From contig BSBM01000602.1 in NCBI GenBank assembly GCA_027924585.1, forward strand, positions 8,555,501 through 8,619,500: 64,000 bases of DNA, in the 5' to 3' direction. Under the pieces are notes generated by a model. It did not search any database and was not told the origin of the DNA. It worked only from the letters and a program-made list of their open reading frames with translations. The DNA is from Larix kaempferi (taxonomy: Eukaryota > Streptophyta > Pinopsida > Pinales > Pinaceae). The position numbers were made by a program, and so were the translations under genes. This document shows, in pieces, positions 31,030 to 44,030 of the stretch; the stretch's first letter is position 1, and each line of letters begins with the position of its first letter.

Positions 31030-33140
31030 CCTGAGGAGGGTACATCATGGTTTGTACATATTTGAAAATAAGAGATTTGGCTAGCACCTTGGATATCCAC
31101 AAGAAAATAGTTATCTTGCTTCAAGAAACCATGGTGAGGGCTCAAACTTTATTGGTGAATTGGGAAAACTTTTAGGGAATTAGGAGTTTACTTCAATTGA
31201 CTCTGTGTGTCAATTTGGAATTTGGAGGTCTAATTACAAAAAATTTAAATGTTGTAATTCTATGTATTTTGCATCAAGTAAAGGTGTTGTCGTATTTTCT
31301 CAGGGACTAAGAGAGGAATTTGCAGTTCTAAATATTTATCAACCTTATGCAAACATAGTAAGATACTGGGACAAAATCTTTACAATGGATTTGTTGAGGA
31401 AAAGGAATATTATATTGGGAGGGAATCTAAATTTCACCATGAGTAAAGCTACGATCTAGGGACCTAAAACTCAAGACACTTTGTAAAACTATTTCTTTAA
31501 AAAATTGGAAAATTTGGGGACCTATTAGATGTGGAACCTATAAAACTTTTTCCTATGAAAAATTTGATGAAGGTGTTGATAGAATTGCTAAGAGAATTGA
31601 TAGCATTTTGCTTTCTAAATCTATTATGACCAATCATATCAATTTTAAGCACTAGGGGAATATTTTGATCATTTGTTGGTTTTTATGGAGTTGGCAAAGA
31701 AAGGAAGAAAACACCCTAGGCCTTCCAAATTCAATCTAGCTCGGTTGGAGGAGAATTTTATTCCATTAATTAAGAGAAGTGGGTCCCTTTTAATGGCTCA
31801 CTTAGGGAATCTACCAATATTCAATTTGAATCAAATTTGTAAAGGATAAAACAAGCAATTGCAAAATGGGCTCACCAAAAGAGAGTTAAGGATGATTAGT
31901 ATCTTATCTCTTTAGAAAGCCAACTAGAGGCTTTAAATAACAAAGAGACTACAAGATATTTTGATGAAGCCTTTAAATTCCAAGTGAGGGTTTCAAACAA
32001 CAAAAAAGGAAATGCATAGCTGACATGAAGAAAACATGGAGACTTTAGAGTAGGGCTTTATGGCTCTCAAAACGTGACGAGAATACCAAATTTTTACATC
32101 AATATGCTAATCATCAAAAAAAATATGAATGAATGCTAAATGGGTGATCAAAAGGGATGATGGTTCTTCAACTACATGTTTTCAAGATATTACTTAGCAC
32201 GGGGTGGATTACTTTGAAGGCATTTATAAAAAAAATAGTAGGGCTTCAATAGCTAAGTTGGTAAGAATGACTTCATTTTTCCTAGTTTTGAGGAAGAAGA
32301 GGATAATGTGAGACTATTGAAATAAGTCTCAAAAGATGAGCTCCTACAAGTGAAGCATAGTTTCTAGAAGGACAAATGTTTTGGGTTGAATGGGTGGAGA
32401 ACTAAAATTTTCTAGGATGTTCTATGGTTATCGAGGATGATTTGCTAAGGGTTATTGAAGAGTCTCGATCAACTAGGAAGATGCTAGCTACTTTTAACTC
32501 CACTTCCAATGCTCTCGTTCCAAAGATTGATAATCCAAGCTCTTTCGAGAAGTACAAAGACATTTCTTAATGCATTTGTATATATAAGATTACAGCTAAG
32601 ATAAGAGCACTACAAGTGAAAAGCTACTATCTAAGTCTATATCAAAAGAGTAGTTTGGGTTCCTACTAGGGAGGGAAATTCTTGAGGCAACAAGGGTACC
32701 TCAAGAAGTGCTACATTTTATCCACACCAAAAAACCATTAGTTATGGTGGTGAAATTGGACATGTATAAGGCTTATGACCGAGTAAGTTCGTTGTATTTG
32801 AGATTGATGCTTATCCACTTGGAGTTCGTGTTCATTTTGTAAAATGGGTGATATGTTGTGTATCAACAGTGTCTTCATTGTTCTTATCAATGGTTCAAAT
32901 TTTGATTTTTTAAGACCAAGTAGGGATCATGAGTATGGGTGACCTTTATCCCCACTCTTGTTCCTAAGTGTAGCAAAGGAATTGAGCAAGACGCTACTAG
33001 AGGCAAGAAAGATCGAAACCTTTAAAGGTGTCAAGTTAGGGAAATCTCTATTTTTGTCTCATCTTCTCTTTGTCAATGACATACTTTTATCTTGTGATGG
33101 GTAGAGAAGAGATGCTCTTAAGTTAAAGCTCCAAGAAGGG
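31030..33140 (+). pseudogene. LINE ORF2: endonuclease and reverse transcriptase remnant
   Basis: The endonuclease end shows KRNIILGGNLNFTMSKA at about 31400-31450. The reverse transcriptase shows LWLSKRDENTKFLHQYA, ALVPKIDNPSSFEKYKDIS, KLDMYKAYDRV, PLSPLLFLSVAKELSK and FVNDILLS, where catalytic FADD is changed to FVND. Frames change many times. A live copy would nick DNA and prime reverse transcription there. Confidence 0.85.
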
Positions 33141-33142
33141 TG

Positions 33143-33690
33143 AGGAACTTGTGTGTGTTAACTCTAACCTTCACCTTCTATCACACCAAAAGGATGAATA
33201 CAAATCAAGGCCCACCAAGCTATGGGATCTAAAACCACAGTTGGTTGACTTGGATATGGCTTTGACTACCATGTCTCATCTTAATTTGTTTGATGAGAAG
33301 GAACCAACAATTGCATCTTCAAGTGGACATGACAGTTATGTTCCTAGTTTTGGAAAGGATGAACATGATGATGTTGAGCTTCATTACATGGACAAACACT
33401 TTTTTGATGATATGTGATTCTATGAATTTAATTTGTAATGATGTTTTAAGTTTAACTTATGAACAATGAACATTGAATCATGAATATGATAGTACACTGC
33501 CCTTTCTAAAAAACTTAGAAGTTTGCATAGTATCATGTGACATGTATGACTGATCATATTAGATAGTAGTGTCAAGTGGTGATGTTTCAAAAAAATCGTA
33601 ATTGTTCCCCCCCACCTTCGTATTTGTTTCCATATCTGCTTCAGTGCAACTTAGGAGGGTCTCCATATATATATATGAAAATCATTGGCA
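33143..33690 (+). mobile_element. hAT 3' fragment inserted in the LINE
   Basis: The frame to 33417 begins NSNLHLLSHQKDEYKS, which matches the end of the hAT dimerisation domain (HSNLRLLS type). An acidic tail ends HYMDKHFFDDM and a stop. The following 270 bp contain TGATCATATTAGATAGTAG and TTGTTTCCATATCTGCTTC, shared with the modules at 45098-46110. The LINE resumes at about 33695. The N-terminal transposase is absent. This is a different hAT family from the one at 1-1760. Confidence 0.7.
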
Positions 33691-35150
33691 GCTTGATCGC
33701 TCTGGAGATTGGCTTCCATCCTCTTTATGGGGGAAAGTTATGAGCTCCAAATACTGCCAAGGTGTGTTTATTGCATAATGGTTCAGGAGTTCAGTCAATA
33801 CATTCAAGAATGGACAATAGGATGGAAAGCTTTGGTTCTTTCATTCCCATTAGTAGGGCATTGGATCGCTTGGAAGGTAGGCGACGGAAAACAGGTAAGA
33901 ATTGGAAAGGACCCGTGGGTAGGCTCAGGCAACAATTTTAGGCTCTAAGAAGCAACGATATCCCATTTGAAACAACATAATTTTGAGAGTCTGGCGGATG
34001 CACAAGCTCAAACTCTGCAAGAATGGGGAAGAAGAGGAAGGATTTCACCGCAAGTGCTAGGGATGAGGGGTGATATTGCAACAGATTGGTCTAGATATGT
34101 AAACAAGCTAGTAGCAGGGTTTGTGTATCTAGATAACTCAACCCCTGATAGAATAGTATTGACCAAGAATTCTGCAAATGGTGAATACTCGGCCAAAGCA
34201 GAGTACAAGGCTCACTTAAATGAGTCCTTTGCAAGAGAAAAGAGGTGGTGGTGGCGTTCTTTGTGGAAATCAACAAGGTCTATGAAAGCAAAGCTAACTC
34301 TTTGGCTAATATTCAGCAATAAAACCCTAACATGGGATAATCTGCAGAAACGAGGATGGCAAGGCCCAAGTCTTTGTTATATGTGCAAAGGGGACTGTGA
34401 GACGGTTTCTCATCTATTATTTTCTTGCTCTTATGCAGATTAATTATGGCACGATGTAGCAGGAAGGCTCCACTTTCACCACGACAGAGAGGACACTCAT
34501 ATGGAGCAGAGATTTCACAAATGGTGGCACAACCCTTTGGTGAGTGATTTCGCAACCCTTCCTCCCTCTTTTGTTTATGGAGTGTGGTGGGCTCAAAATT
34601 CAGCCATTTTGCAAAACCAATGGATCCCTCCTGAAGTCATGGCCTCACTTATTTTGCAGTGAACCATGGAACATAAAGTCTCACCCAAGAAGGCCAAAGG
34701 AAGGATGGCGGTGGATCCTCATATTGACAAATCAATTCCATGGGCCTTTTTTGATGGTGCAAGTCAAGGTGAACCACCATTAAGATGATTTGGAGCAGTT
34801 CTGCATCTTTCTAACAATCACAAACTTAACATCAAATTTGCTCCAGGACGGTGTTCAAACAGTAAGGCAGAATTGACAACTCTTTGGGCAGTTTTAAAGG
34901 TTTCTAAATCAAAGAACATTGAGCAGTTACAGCTTTTTGGTGACTCCAAAATGGTGACAGATTAGGCAACAAACAAAATCCAAATTGCAGCTCCACATTT
35001 ACAAAACATTTTGTCTACAATTCGATCCCTTCTTTAGTTCAGAGATGCCTTTTTGCGCATGTGTACAGGGAACTTAATGCCGAAGAAGACAAGTTGTCAA
35101 AATTAGCGTTGGCAGTGGTCCCAAGTGTATTAGAGGTTCAGGAGAGCAGG
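33691..35150 (+). pseudogene. LINE ORF2 C-part: zf-RVT and RNase H
   Basis: HWIAWKVGDGKQVRIGKDPW lies at 33850-33920. The zf-RVT domain at 34160-34440 includes KLTLWLIFSNKTLTWDNL and CYMCKGDCETVSHLLFSC. RNase H at 34735-35130 shows FFDGASQGE, NSKAELTTLWAVLK and LFGDSKMVTD. Stops at 34441 and inside RNase H break the frame. RNase H marks the plant L1 lineage with an acquired domain. Confidence 0.86.
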
Positions 35151-35331
35151 GATGGAATAGATTTTGATGCTATAGTGCAGATCTAATGCTACTAGAAACT
35201 TTGAATGTAGGAAAAAATGGATGTAATGTAAAGCTCTGAATGATTTTTAATGTAAGTCCATTAAGGGACAGTAAAGCACTAAGGCAGTAAAGCAAAGCTT
35301 TAATAACTTTTATGATGTGAGTGTTAAATTT

Positions 35332-35868
35332 CATACATTCATAGCATAATATTTCAATTGCATAAACAGGATCACTAGAAGAAAGACAAAGCACAAAACA
35401 ACAACGCAGAGTTTAACCAGGGAAACCCAAATGGGAGAAAACCCAACAACCTTCGTATAGAGATCATAATCCCGAGATCAGAGTACAAAGATAAAAGAGA
35501 AAAATGGAAAATGTCTTCCAAAAGCAGAAACCCCAAAAACTGCTTCCTTCTCCAGCTGGTGCGAACTTCTCTCTCTCCCAAGTAATGCGAACTTGTGAAG
35601 TGAGTGAATGAGATAATGAGGTGCACTTTACCTCTTATTTATACAAGTGCAAACATGAAAAATCCCTTGCTGGGCCGACTTCACCTGGGGACAATTAATA
35701 ATTTTATTTTTAATATTTTTCTTTTGCTTGTTTGCACCCCAAGGTTTACATTGATTCGTTCATGTGTTTACATAAGTAATTACATCAGGTTCATCTCCCT
35801 TAGGAGGTATAATCAAGTACAATAAAATACAATGAATAATATCTTCCGAAGTTGCAAAAAATCCAACA
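35332..35868 (-). repeat. Copia-3 3' LTR (537 bp)
   Basis: It pairs with 44031-45007. A TATA box (minus TATAAATA) lies at 35637-35644. On the minus strand it opens TGTTGGATTTTTTGC after the purine tract. Confidence 0.92.
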
Positions 35869-36121
35869 CTCCCTCTCAACGAGGAATATATTCTTCGGTC
35901 TTCATCTGCATCACGATCATCTGGGTTTCATCTTGTACATCCATGTTATCTCCATCATCTCTATACATATTGAAGGTTGTCCACACAGTCTCAGTGTATC
36001 ATCTTCACCAGTCCTTCGGTGAGTCTAGTAGAATCACTCAATCCTGGATCCAGGAGAATCACTCAATCCTGGATATCTGAGATTATCAGCTATACCATTT
36101 CTGCTATATCATTTGCTACCT

Positions 36122-36437
36122 GTCTGTCTCATCTGCCAATGGGGTCCTCCCATACCTGGTTGAGATCCCAAACGAACAAATGGGCACGGCCAACTACTGA
36201 CTGTCTGACTCACCTGCCAATGGGATTTCTCCCATACCTGGCTGAGTACCTGGACTATAGAGGCACTTGTGCATCCACAAGGCCAACAGCTGACTGTCCT
36301 ACTCATCTACTGATGGGATTTCTCCCATACCTGGCTGAGTAACTAGACTGCAGAGGCACCTGTGTGAACTCGACCAGCTGCTGACTGTCCTACTCATCTG
36401 CCTATGGGATTTCTCCCATATTTGGCTGAGTAACTAG
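36122..36437. repeat. Tandem array of ~91 bp units inside copia-3
   Basis: Four units start at 36122, 36203, 36295 and 36386 (the last partial), each with CCAATGGGATTTCTCCCATA and TGGCTGAGTA. The array lies between the reverse transcriptase remnant and the 3' LTR. A different array occupies the same interval in copia-1. Confidence 0.9.
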
Positions 36438-36558
36438 GAATCCGTCTATCCGTCCATACCAAGCACGGGGTGCTTGCTTGAGTCCATACAGTGCCTTTTG
36501 CAATCTGCATACATGAGACTCATTTCCTTGGACAACAAACCCATCTGGTTGTTCGATG
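36438..36558 (-). pseudogene. Copia-3 reverse transcriptase, downstream fragment
   Basis: On the minus strand it reads EQPDGFVVQGNESHVCRL, then KALYGLKQAPRAWYGRIDG, the reverse transcriptase block just after the part ending at 40794. Joining across the 4.2 kb insertion restores the expected order. The catalytic YVDD block and all RNase H are missing, replaced by the tandem array. Confidence 0.88.
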
Positions 36559-39500
36559 TGTTATCACCTATTTTGTACCATAGTTGGATTATCTGAAGAG
36601 CCGCCATTTGACAAACATGATGAATGTTTGTACTCCAGTGTATGAGATGATCCATCATTTGTGCCTAGCCAATTTTGGCTAGTCAGTTTTGTTTTTCAGT
36701 CGACATGACAATGGCCCCACGGGGTTTGTAATAAAGTGTGCTAGTAGGATTCTGAGTGGCTCGGTTCCCCATGACTTGGTTAAGCAACTAAGGTATTCCA
36801 GGGAGCTTTTTCCCTTGTCAATTATACTTTGCCTATAGTCGAGCTATAATCGATGAGGTTTTCTCCCGCTTCCTCCAAAGCTGGAATGCCCGATTTTGAA
36901 AATTTTAGCCATGGGGGGTTATTAGAGTCCAACTGATGTATATAAGCCTACTAGGCACTATTAGAATAGGTTTTGGTCATGTTCTAGGTCACTAGGACCC
37001 TCAGAAAAAATTTCAAAAAAATTTTACCAGTTTTGGGTTTTTAATTATTTTTTAATTTTTAATAAATTTTTCCATAGTTTAAATGGAAAAATTTCAATTT
37101 GTAATATGTCAGTCATCCGGGATCCGAATTCAGTGATTGAAGGCTCCAACCTTAAGCCAAAAATCATTCATGATCCCTGGACCAGTTTACCCTAAGTTTA
37201 GGATGTCAATTCAGCCTCATAATTAATAATTTCTCAAAAAAGTCATTTACAGAGAAATTATTAATTAAAATATTAAAAATTGAATATTTGGAGATAATCC
37301 AAATCTCTCCAAAATAATCCAAATGGATTAAAATAAAAAACTAATTGACATGGCACTGGGCATTAATGAAGATTCCAATCATCTTAGTCATCATCCAGTC
37401 AAGCATCCAGTCACTACAAGAGATCTCCTTCAAGAGAATTCGCCCTCCTTCACCAAGAATTCGATTTGATGATGTGTTAAGTGATTAATGGGTTGGTTCG
37501 TATGCATTAAAGCCTTTGGTAGGCGCCTCCCTAAAATTGTGCAAACACATGGCATTGGCTTCATTCAAGAGCGAGTTAGCATTCATTACATATCAAGGAT
37601 GAGATCTCCCATTAGCTCACGTCAACCTCTACTTGGAGCTCGAGTTTACACATGGCACATTGTTATTTGAGGGGTGATTATTCCAATGAAAGATGAGGGG
37701 TGCCTTGCCGAGGTGGAGGCCACCTCCTCATCTCCTTAAATACAACTCGAGCTTGTTGGTGGAGTTAGAACTCCAAACCTTAGCTTGACATGGATGTGAT
37801 AGGGATTTGATGGCAATTCGAATTTGTGTTAGGTGCTATTGGCTCCATTCATGCCAATTCGAATTAGGGTAAGCTAGTCTCTAGTTTTTGTTATATAATG
37901 AGGCCTTTTCTCCTCATTCCTCATGGATCTTTTAGCAAAGAAACTCTGGAGGATTTTTGTAACCTGTTAATCATTGAATAAAGTTGTGACTTCGGAGGTC
38001 AAATTGTGGAGGCTCTTGGTGGCCATACTTCATCTTGTAGCAAGGTGATATTGTGTATTGCTTATGTACTTAGGATTTTTAAGCATAGATTTATATTTCA
38101 AGAGGGCTAACAATCTAGCACAAGTAACTATATATCTATGTTTTTCGCTTGAGTATATTGGTTTTGCAGGTATCTTCCGAAGTACGAGGTTTTTTTTGTA
38201 GGTTCATCTTCACTCTACAGGTTGCCAAAGAAGTTCAAGCTTTTCAAAATCAAGAAACAAGGAGTTCTTGCTTCCTTCATCAATCTTTCAACAATTATTT
38301 AAATCGGTTACTAGATCTACCTATCTAAACTGTGGAAATCCAAGGCCTTATTCTTCTCCAAGTTTGGTTATTGTCTAGCTTGCTTTTAGTTTGTAGCTTG
38401 CTTGACTTTTTTCCTTCTCGTTTTCCTTTTCCATCCATCTTTTTCTCCTCCTTCAACTCTCCATTTCTCCTTTTCGCTCCTCCTCCATTTTCTTCCACCC
38501 TAGTTTTCCTCCTCTCTACCCTGCTCTCGCCCTTCCTCATTCCAAAACCCTCCACCTAGCTCTCGTCCTCTCTTCTCCTTCCTCTCGTTTCCTTACTCCT
38601 CCCCTCCTTCCATTCATCTCTCCTCTCCATCTCCTCTCATCTTCCCTTCCCTTTCTTCCTTTCGTCTACCTACAAAAACACAAACAGAGACGAAGTATAA
38701 ACTTGTTAGTGTTAGAATTATTTCATAGTTTAGATCTTACATTTGCAATAGCTTAGATCTCTAAAGTTTTTGTTAAGTAGCTTCTAGTTTCATGCTTTGA
38801 AAAGTAGCATATAGGCATCTTAGATCTCATTGAAAAGTAAAAACTTGCATTGTCTTTTGAAGCATCTAGCCATTTGCATATTAGAATCTCTTTTACATAC
38901 TATCATAGCTTGCTTTTAGCTTTAGATATCATTGAGTCTTTTGACTTACTAGTTTCAAGTTTATTTGATTTTCATTAACTTTTAATGGGTGCCTTGTTGA
39001 GGATTGACTAAGCTTGTGTAGGTTTCTTGAAAAGAGAAGAAATACTTGTGAAGACAAGTTTCAAAGAGGATCAAAGTTATATTCAAGGAGAAGACTTAAA
39101 CCAAATCAAAGAATCATTTACATTCTCCTTTGTAAAAGCCATTTAAGGGCTCATAAAGTTTTGTTTCCATAGTTGTTTATTTTCTTGAAAAGACCTTTCA
39201 AGGGTTTAATTCCCAAAGGCAATTGTAACTCAGTTAATAAAAAGGCTAGGTGGGATAAGGCCTCCCACACATTGTTTCTCCTTCCCCATTTGGGGAAGAT
39301 TGTTTCATGCATGCTTTAGTTAGTTTTGCTTCAAGCTTTCTAGATTAATGTTTGTTTTCTGTACTTAGATTAACTCTCTTCCAAGTCTTGACTTGAGATA
39401 GTAACCTTGGGAATTCATCCCAAGTGCCACATAGTTTTGTGGCTACTTCTCTTTCCCCGTTAGCATCCTTGTGGACATCCAGCTAGCTGGAAGGTTTTCG

Positions 39501-40793
39501 GGACTAGCGGTTCTAGTGGTCACCTTGTTCGGAGGTTGATCCCACCTTGTGGTTTATTTCATGGTTAGTTGTTAGTTTTGGCCTTAGAAAGTGTGTACTT
39601 TTTATTTTCTTTCATCATTTGTTTACTTTAGAAAGTGTGCTTTCCTTTATGTAAGCTGCTTCTATTCTAATAAAGAACAAATCCTCTTGAACTTGCAATA
39701 ACCCAAGCCAAGAGCACTCTTTGTCGGAGAGCATATTAAGTTTGCATTTCTCCTGCATTAGGCATATAGATTAAATAAGTCTCTTGAACCTTGTCATAAG
39801 ACAAAGTCAAGAGCACTCTCTATCGGAGAGCTGAACTATGTGCTTCAATAATCCTAAAACATTTCCACTCACACCCCCATTAATAATTTACCTTGGTTGC
39901 TATCCGACACCCGTATGCTCTGCCAACCTGAAAAGGTTGGGCTAGTACCCAGAAAGGTGTTGGATTTGATAAATTTCTATAACATAATAAAATCTTTACC
40001 CCTGCAACCAACGAACCGGCATTGCTTTCGATAAATACTTAAAGTGCTATTCTGGGAGGTGGAGCCGGAGTGTCGTTGTTCAGACTTCGAGGGTGGTTTA
40101 AACATTGGACACTTATCCTCTTGATAGCTGGACGGTCCGTCAGATCACTGTGAATAGCCACTAAAAGTATTTCTTTCGGTTGGACGTTTTATCCTTGTTT
40201 CTTGCCAACCTAATAATCAAGATCATTTAAAACTTTCAAATAAACCAAGATAATTTGCGAAACGTTCTCACGAACATATCTTTCGAACTCTTGTATCAAG
40301 CAACCCAAGCACTCAGGCAATTTTTGACTCCATAAGGCACTGGTCCTTGACATCATATTTTAATTTGCTTATTATCTATCTGGAGTACTTGTGTTAATTT
40401 TCCATATGTGAGAGACTTGTACTTAAAGTTCTTCAAGTGGTTGTGCATCAAGTTATCTCGCATCTTGCATCTGCAACGTGGATTGCTCATTTATCTCGTG
40501 TTTATTTTTCAAATTACAAAGTTGTGATCTTTTCATCATTTAAAAAAATCCTAAACAACACCCATCCGCATCACCATACATCTTAAAACATTAAAACACA
40601 TTGAGCCATAGTAAACTCTTTGTAGGGACTACCCCCCTTGGCTTCGTTAGGAGTTAGCCTAAACGGAGGAACTGGGATTCAGGTGACAGTACCTGGCTTA
40701 TTGCTTGCCCCCAAGGCCACACCTTCCCCACTTGTAGTGAGGGAACAACTTTCAAAAGATTTCTACTGCTGGTGTGCATCTCGGCGGACAACA
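36559..40793. mobile_element. 4.2 kb TG...CA element in the copia-3 reverse transcriptase (solo-LTR-like)
   Basis: It begins TGTTATCACC and ends GGACAACA, with a perfect 5 bp duplication CGATG (36554-36558 and 40794-40798) splitting a reverse transcriptase codon run. TG...CA ends and a 5 bp duplication are the mark of an LTR retroelement. I see no internal LTR pair, primer site or coding frame, so a very long solo LTR or a coding-free element (LARD-like) fits. It contains a pyrimidine-rich stretch (38390-38680) and a doubled block AGAGCACTCT...TCGGAGAGC (39710-39830). Confidence 0.8.
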
Positions 40794-42420
40794 CGATGTA
40801 AACCTCTTCCTCAATAACACCATTGAGAAAGGTTGTCTTCACATCCATCTGATGCAACTTCCATCCCATAGCTGAAGCAATGGCAATAATGGATCTGATG
40901 CAAGTATCAGGCCACAGGAGCAAATGTCTCATCATAATCGACTCCCTCATTCTGAGAGAATCCTCTAGCTACAAATCTGGCCTTGTATTTCTCAACGCCA
41001 TCTGCTCCATGCTTAATCTTGTATAGCCATTTAGAAGTCACTACTGACTTCTCCTCAGGTCTCGGCACAACCTCCCACACATCATTCTTCATGATGGATT
41101 GATATTCTTCCATCATGGCATCCTTCCAAACTTGATGTTTGGACGCTTCTTCGTAAGTGGTGGGTTCTGAATCAATAATGTTGCTCATCAGTTCCACATA
41201 ACTAAAGAACCTATGAGGTCTTTTGCTTTCTCTGAAAGCGCCATGTGGAGCATCATGCCCCGCTGCATCCTGCAATGTCTATTGTGCCCATCTAGGTCTT
41301 TTCCAACCTGCAACATCTCTGGAGATATCCACTGGATCTATGGGATCGATAGGTTCATCATTTTCTGCTGACTCCCTCTGAACCGGAGGGGGAGATGATC
41401 TCATCTCCTTTGGTTCTAGCATTTCCTCATCATTGATCTCCATATATGATCCTCTACCTTTCCTGACAGCCATCTCTTTTTCAAAGGTCACATCCCTACT
41501 GACTTCAATCTGTCTGGATCCTGGAATGTAAATTACGTAAGCCTTTGAAGACTCACTGTATCCCACAAAGGTTCCCTTCTTGCCTGAAGGTTCTAACTTT
41601 GATCTTTTCTGTTTGGGCACATGTATGTAGATTGGACAACCAAAGATTCGGAGATGGCCCACTTCTGGTTTCACTCTTGCGAAAGCCTCTTTCGGAGTTA
41701 TGTTCTTCAATATCTTGCGTGGACATATATTTTGTACATATACAGCGGTTATGGATGCTTCTGCCCACAAGAACATTTTAAGACTCTGGTCATCTATCAT
41801 AAGCTTTGGCTGCCCCCACAATTGTACGATTCTTTCTTTTTGCAACCCCATTTTGTTGAGGGTTGTAGGGAACTGTGAGCTCCATCTTAATTCCTGCTTC
41901 ATTGCATAAATCATTGAATTCTATCAAGAGGTATATTCTCCACCATTATCGAATCTCAAAATCTTGATCCTCTTTCCTGACAGATTCTCAACTTGTGCTT
42001 TAAACTCTTCGAACTTGCTAAGCACTTCCTCGGATTCTTTTGACTTGAGAAAGTATATCCAAGTCTTCCGTGAGTAATCATCAATAAATGTGATATTGTA
42101 ATGATATCCACCCAATGACACAACTATCATTGGTCCGCACAAGTCAGAGTGTACTAGATCCAAAATCCCTTTGCATCTACTCTCGCTATCTGGAAAAGAT
42201 TTCTTAGCATTCTTGCCAAGTGCACATCCTCTACATGTCCCATCATGGTCTACCTGGAGCCCTGGAAAACCTGTCACAATATTCTTCAGAACTAGGAGAG
42301 CTCGATAATTCAGATGAGCTAACTTTTTGTGCCATTATTCGCCCATACTTGCAGCATCGTGTATTAGGGCTTGGACTGGTGGAGTGTTTAATCTATACAA
42401 GCTTTCTTCTCTTATGCCAA
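40794..42420 (-). pseudogene. Copia-3 integrase and reverse transcriptase N-part
   Basis: In order on the minus strand: LAHLNYRAL and CRGCALGKNAK (GAG-pre-integrase), HSDLCGPM and RFDNGGEYTS (integrase core), then QNGVAKRKNRTIV, where the catalytic Glu is Lys (codon 41838-41840) as in copia-1. RSKLEPSGKKGTFVGYSE and an acidic linker follow, then reverse transcriptase VWEVVPRPEEKSVVTSKWLY to HQMDVKTTFLNG. There are two adjacent stops near 41922, a stop at 41276-41278, and a shift near 40910. Confidence 0.9.
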
Positions 42421-42483
42421 TAACTTTGGCTGTGCTTATGCTTGAATTCTTGTGCCAAGCAAGGACTTTCCCTTCTGAGAAAG

Positions 42484-43650
42484 CTACTTTATATCCCTTG
42501 TCCTAAAAGCTGAGATGGAGACAAGGTTTCTTTTCATTCCAAGTACATAGAGCACATCACTCAAACACAATGTATCATTTGATTCTAGTTGAAGGTTGGT
42601 GGCTCCAGATCCCTTCACAGTGTAATTTGCGTCATCTCCAAGTACAACACGGAGATGTGAATCTTTCTCAACTAGCTCTGAAAGATTCTCTTTATAACCT
42701 GTCATGTGTCTAGATGCACCACTATCTATGAGCCAAGTGTCACTAATGGTGGGAATAGTACCTGATAAAGCTGATATGAATAGGTATTCTATGTGATCTT
42801 CATTCTTTTGCTTCTTGTGCTGGTGATCTTCCTCCACATCAGTGGTGGATGCTTCATGCTTCCTTTTGACTTGGCTTCAACAACTACTGGCGTAATGTCC
42901 ATACTTTCTGCACCTATAGCATTGAACTTGAGACATATCCCTTTTCTTCTTTGGTTCTTGGCGGGGACTTGATCTCCTTTCTTGGTGCTTGAATTTATGG
43001 AACTTCTTACCTTTTCCCTTACCCTTGCTAGCATGGGAAACAAAAGCTTGGTTCTCCTCAAGTTGAGTGCCATGGAGTCTTTGACGTGCTGCAATCCTTG
43101 TCTCCTACTGAACGCAATCTGCCCAAAGCTTGTCAAACTTTGGTAGTTTGGATGTACCACTTATGATTTGGATAAAGGACTCCCAAGATGGTGGAAGGCC
43201 ATTCAGAGTGGTGATGACAAGCTCCTTATCATTAATAAGATCTCCACTGGTGCTAAGCTTGTCCCTGAGTTCTATGATCCTCATAAAGTATGAGGCAATG
43301 GATTCTGACTTGGCTATCTTCATATTTGAGAGCTGGTTTCTCAAACTCATGGATACATTGAGGCTAGTGTGTTCAAAAAGCTTCATAATGGTCTTTAACA
43401 TTTTCCTAGCATTCTTCTTTCCTGATATTTGTGGGACCAAGTGGTCTCTTACTGAATCCACAAGAATCCTTCTTGCTTTAGCATCATTCTTCCTCCCTCG
43501 GGATTTATCTTCTTCGGCTTCTGGTTCAGGGACCTTCTCATTTACATATAGTAAGAGGTCATTTTCTTCTAAGAGTAGAAGAACCCTAGACTTCCAAGAG
43601 ATAAAATTGGAAGCTCCTTCCAAACGATCTTCAACCTTCATGCCAATCAT
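42484..43650 (-). pseudogene. Copia-3 Gag and protease
   Basis: The frame starts MIGMKVEDRLEGASNF at 43650 and stays in one phase to 42484, with in-frame stops at 43105-43107 and just after the zinc knuckle. Gag includes ELVITTLNGLPPSWESF and the zinc knuckle CYRCRKYGHYASSC. The protease has TWLIDSGASRHMTGY and LSDVLYVLGMKRNLVSIS. It resembles the copia-1 proteins throughout. Confidence 0.9.
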
Positions 43651-44018
43651 CTTGTCTGCAAATTTGGTCCAGAAACCCTAGCAAGAGCTAGGTCAAAAAT
43701 GAAAGTTGATAATTTGAAAAACTAAAACCACTGATAAATGCGCCTTGCCAAGGCGAGTTGAGTTGAGGTAGGGCTGATCCAAATCTATGGAGAAAAGTGG
43801 GTTAAAACTGAAACCCTAATTCTGTTGCAGCCACAAAGTTGGGTCAAAAATTGAAAATTCTCGGAATTGAATTTCGTCTTCACCAAAAGAAGCGCCTTGC
43901 CAAAAACGAAATTCCTATGGCTCTTTTTCTCCAAAATGATGGGTGAAGACTTCACAAAATGAAACCCTAATTCCGGCAGGGTTCCGACAATGTTCTGGCA
44001 ATGGCTTCTTCTAGAACT

Positions 44019-44030
44019 GCTCTAATACCA
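44019..44030 (-). promoter_or_regulatory. Copia-3 primer binding site
   Basis: The minus strand reads TGGTATTAGAGC directly after the 5' LTR, a one-base variant of the tRNA-Met complement. The leader between it and gag (43651-44018) has no gene. Confidence 0.88.

Larger units (their letters stand above)
28690..35200 (+). mobile_element. Decayed L1-type LINE with RNase H
   Basis: The order ORF1 (DUF4283 and zinc knuckle), endonuclease, reverse transcriptase, zf-RVT, RNase H is that of plant L1-clade LINEs. All frames are broken. It carries a non-coding insertion at about 29456-30150 and a hAT fragment at 33143-33690. The 3' end resembles that of the LINE fragments in the palindrome (GCTCTGAATGATTTTTAATG against a similar block near 49470). 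I could not fix the 5' end. Confidence 0.85.

Noticed and set aside
38325-38559. Open frames on both strands in a pyrimidine-rich stretch
   Set aside because: Low-complexity CT-rich DNA inside the 4.2 kb TG...CA element; no domain.
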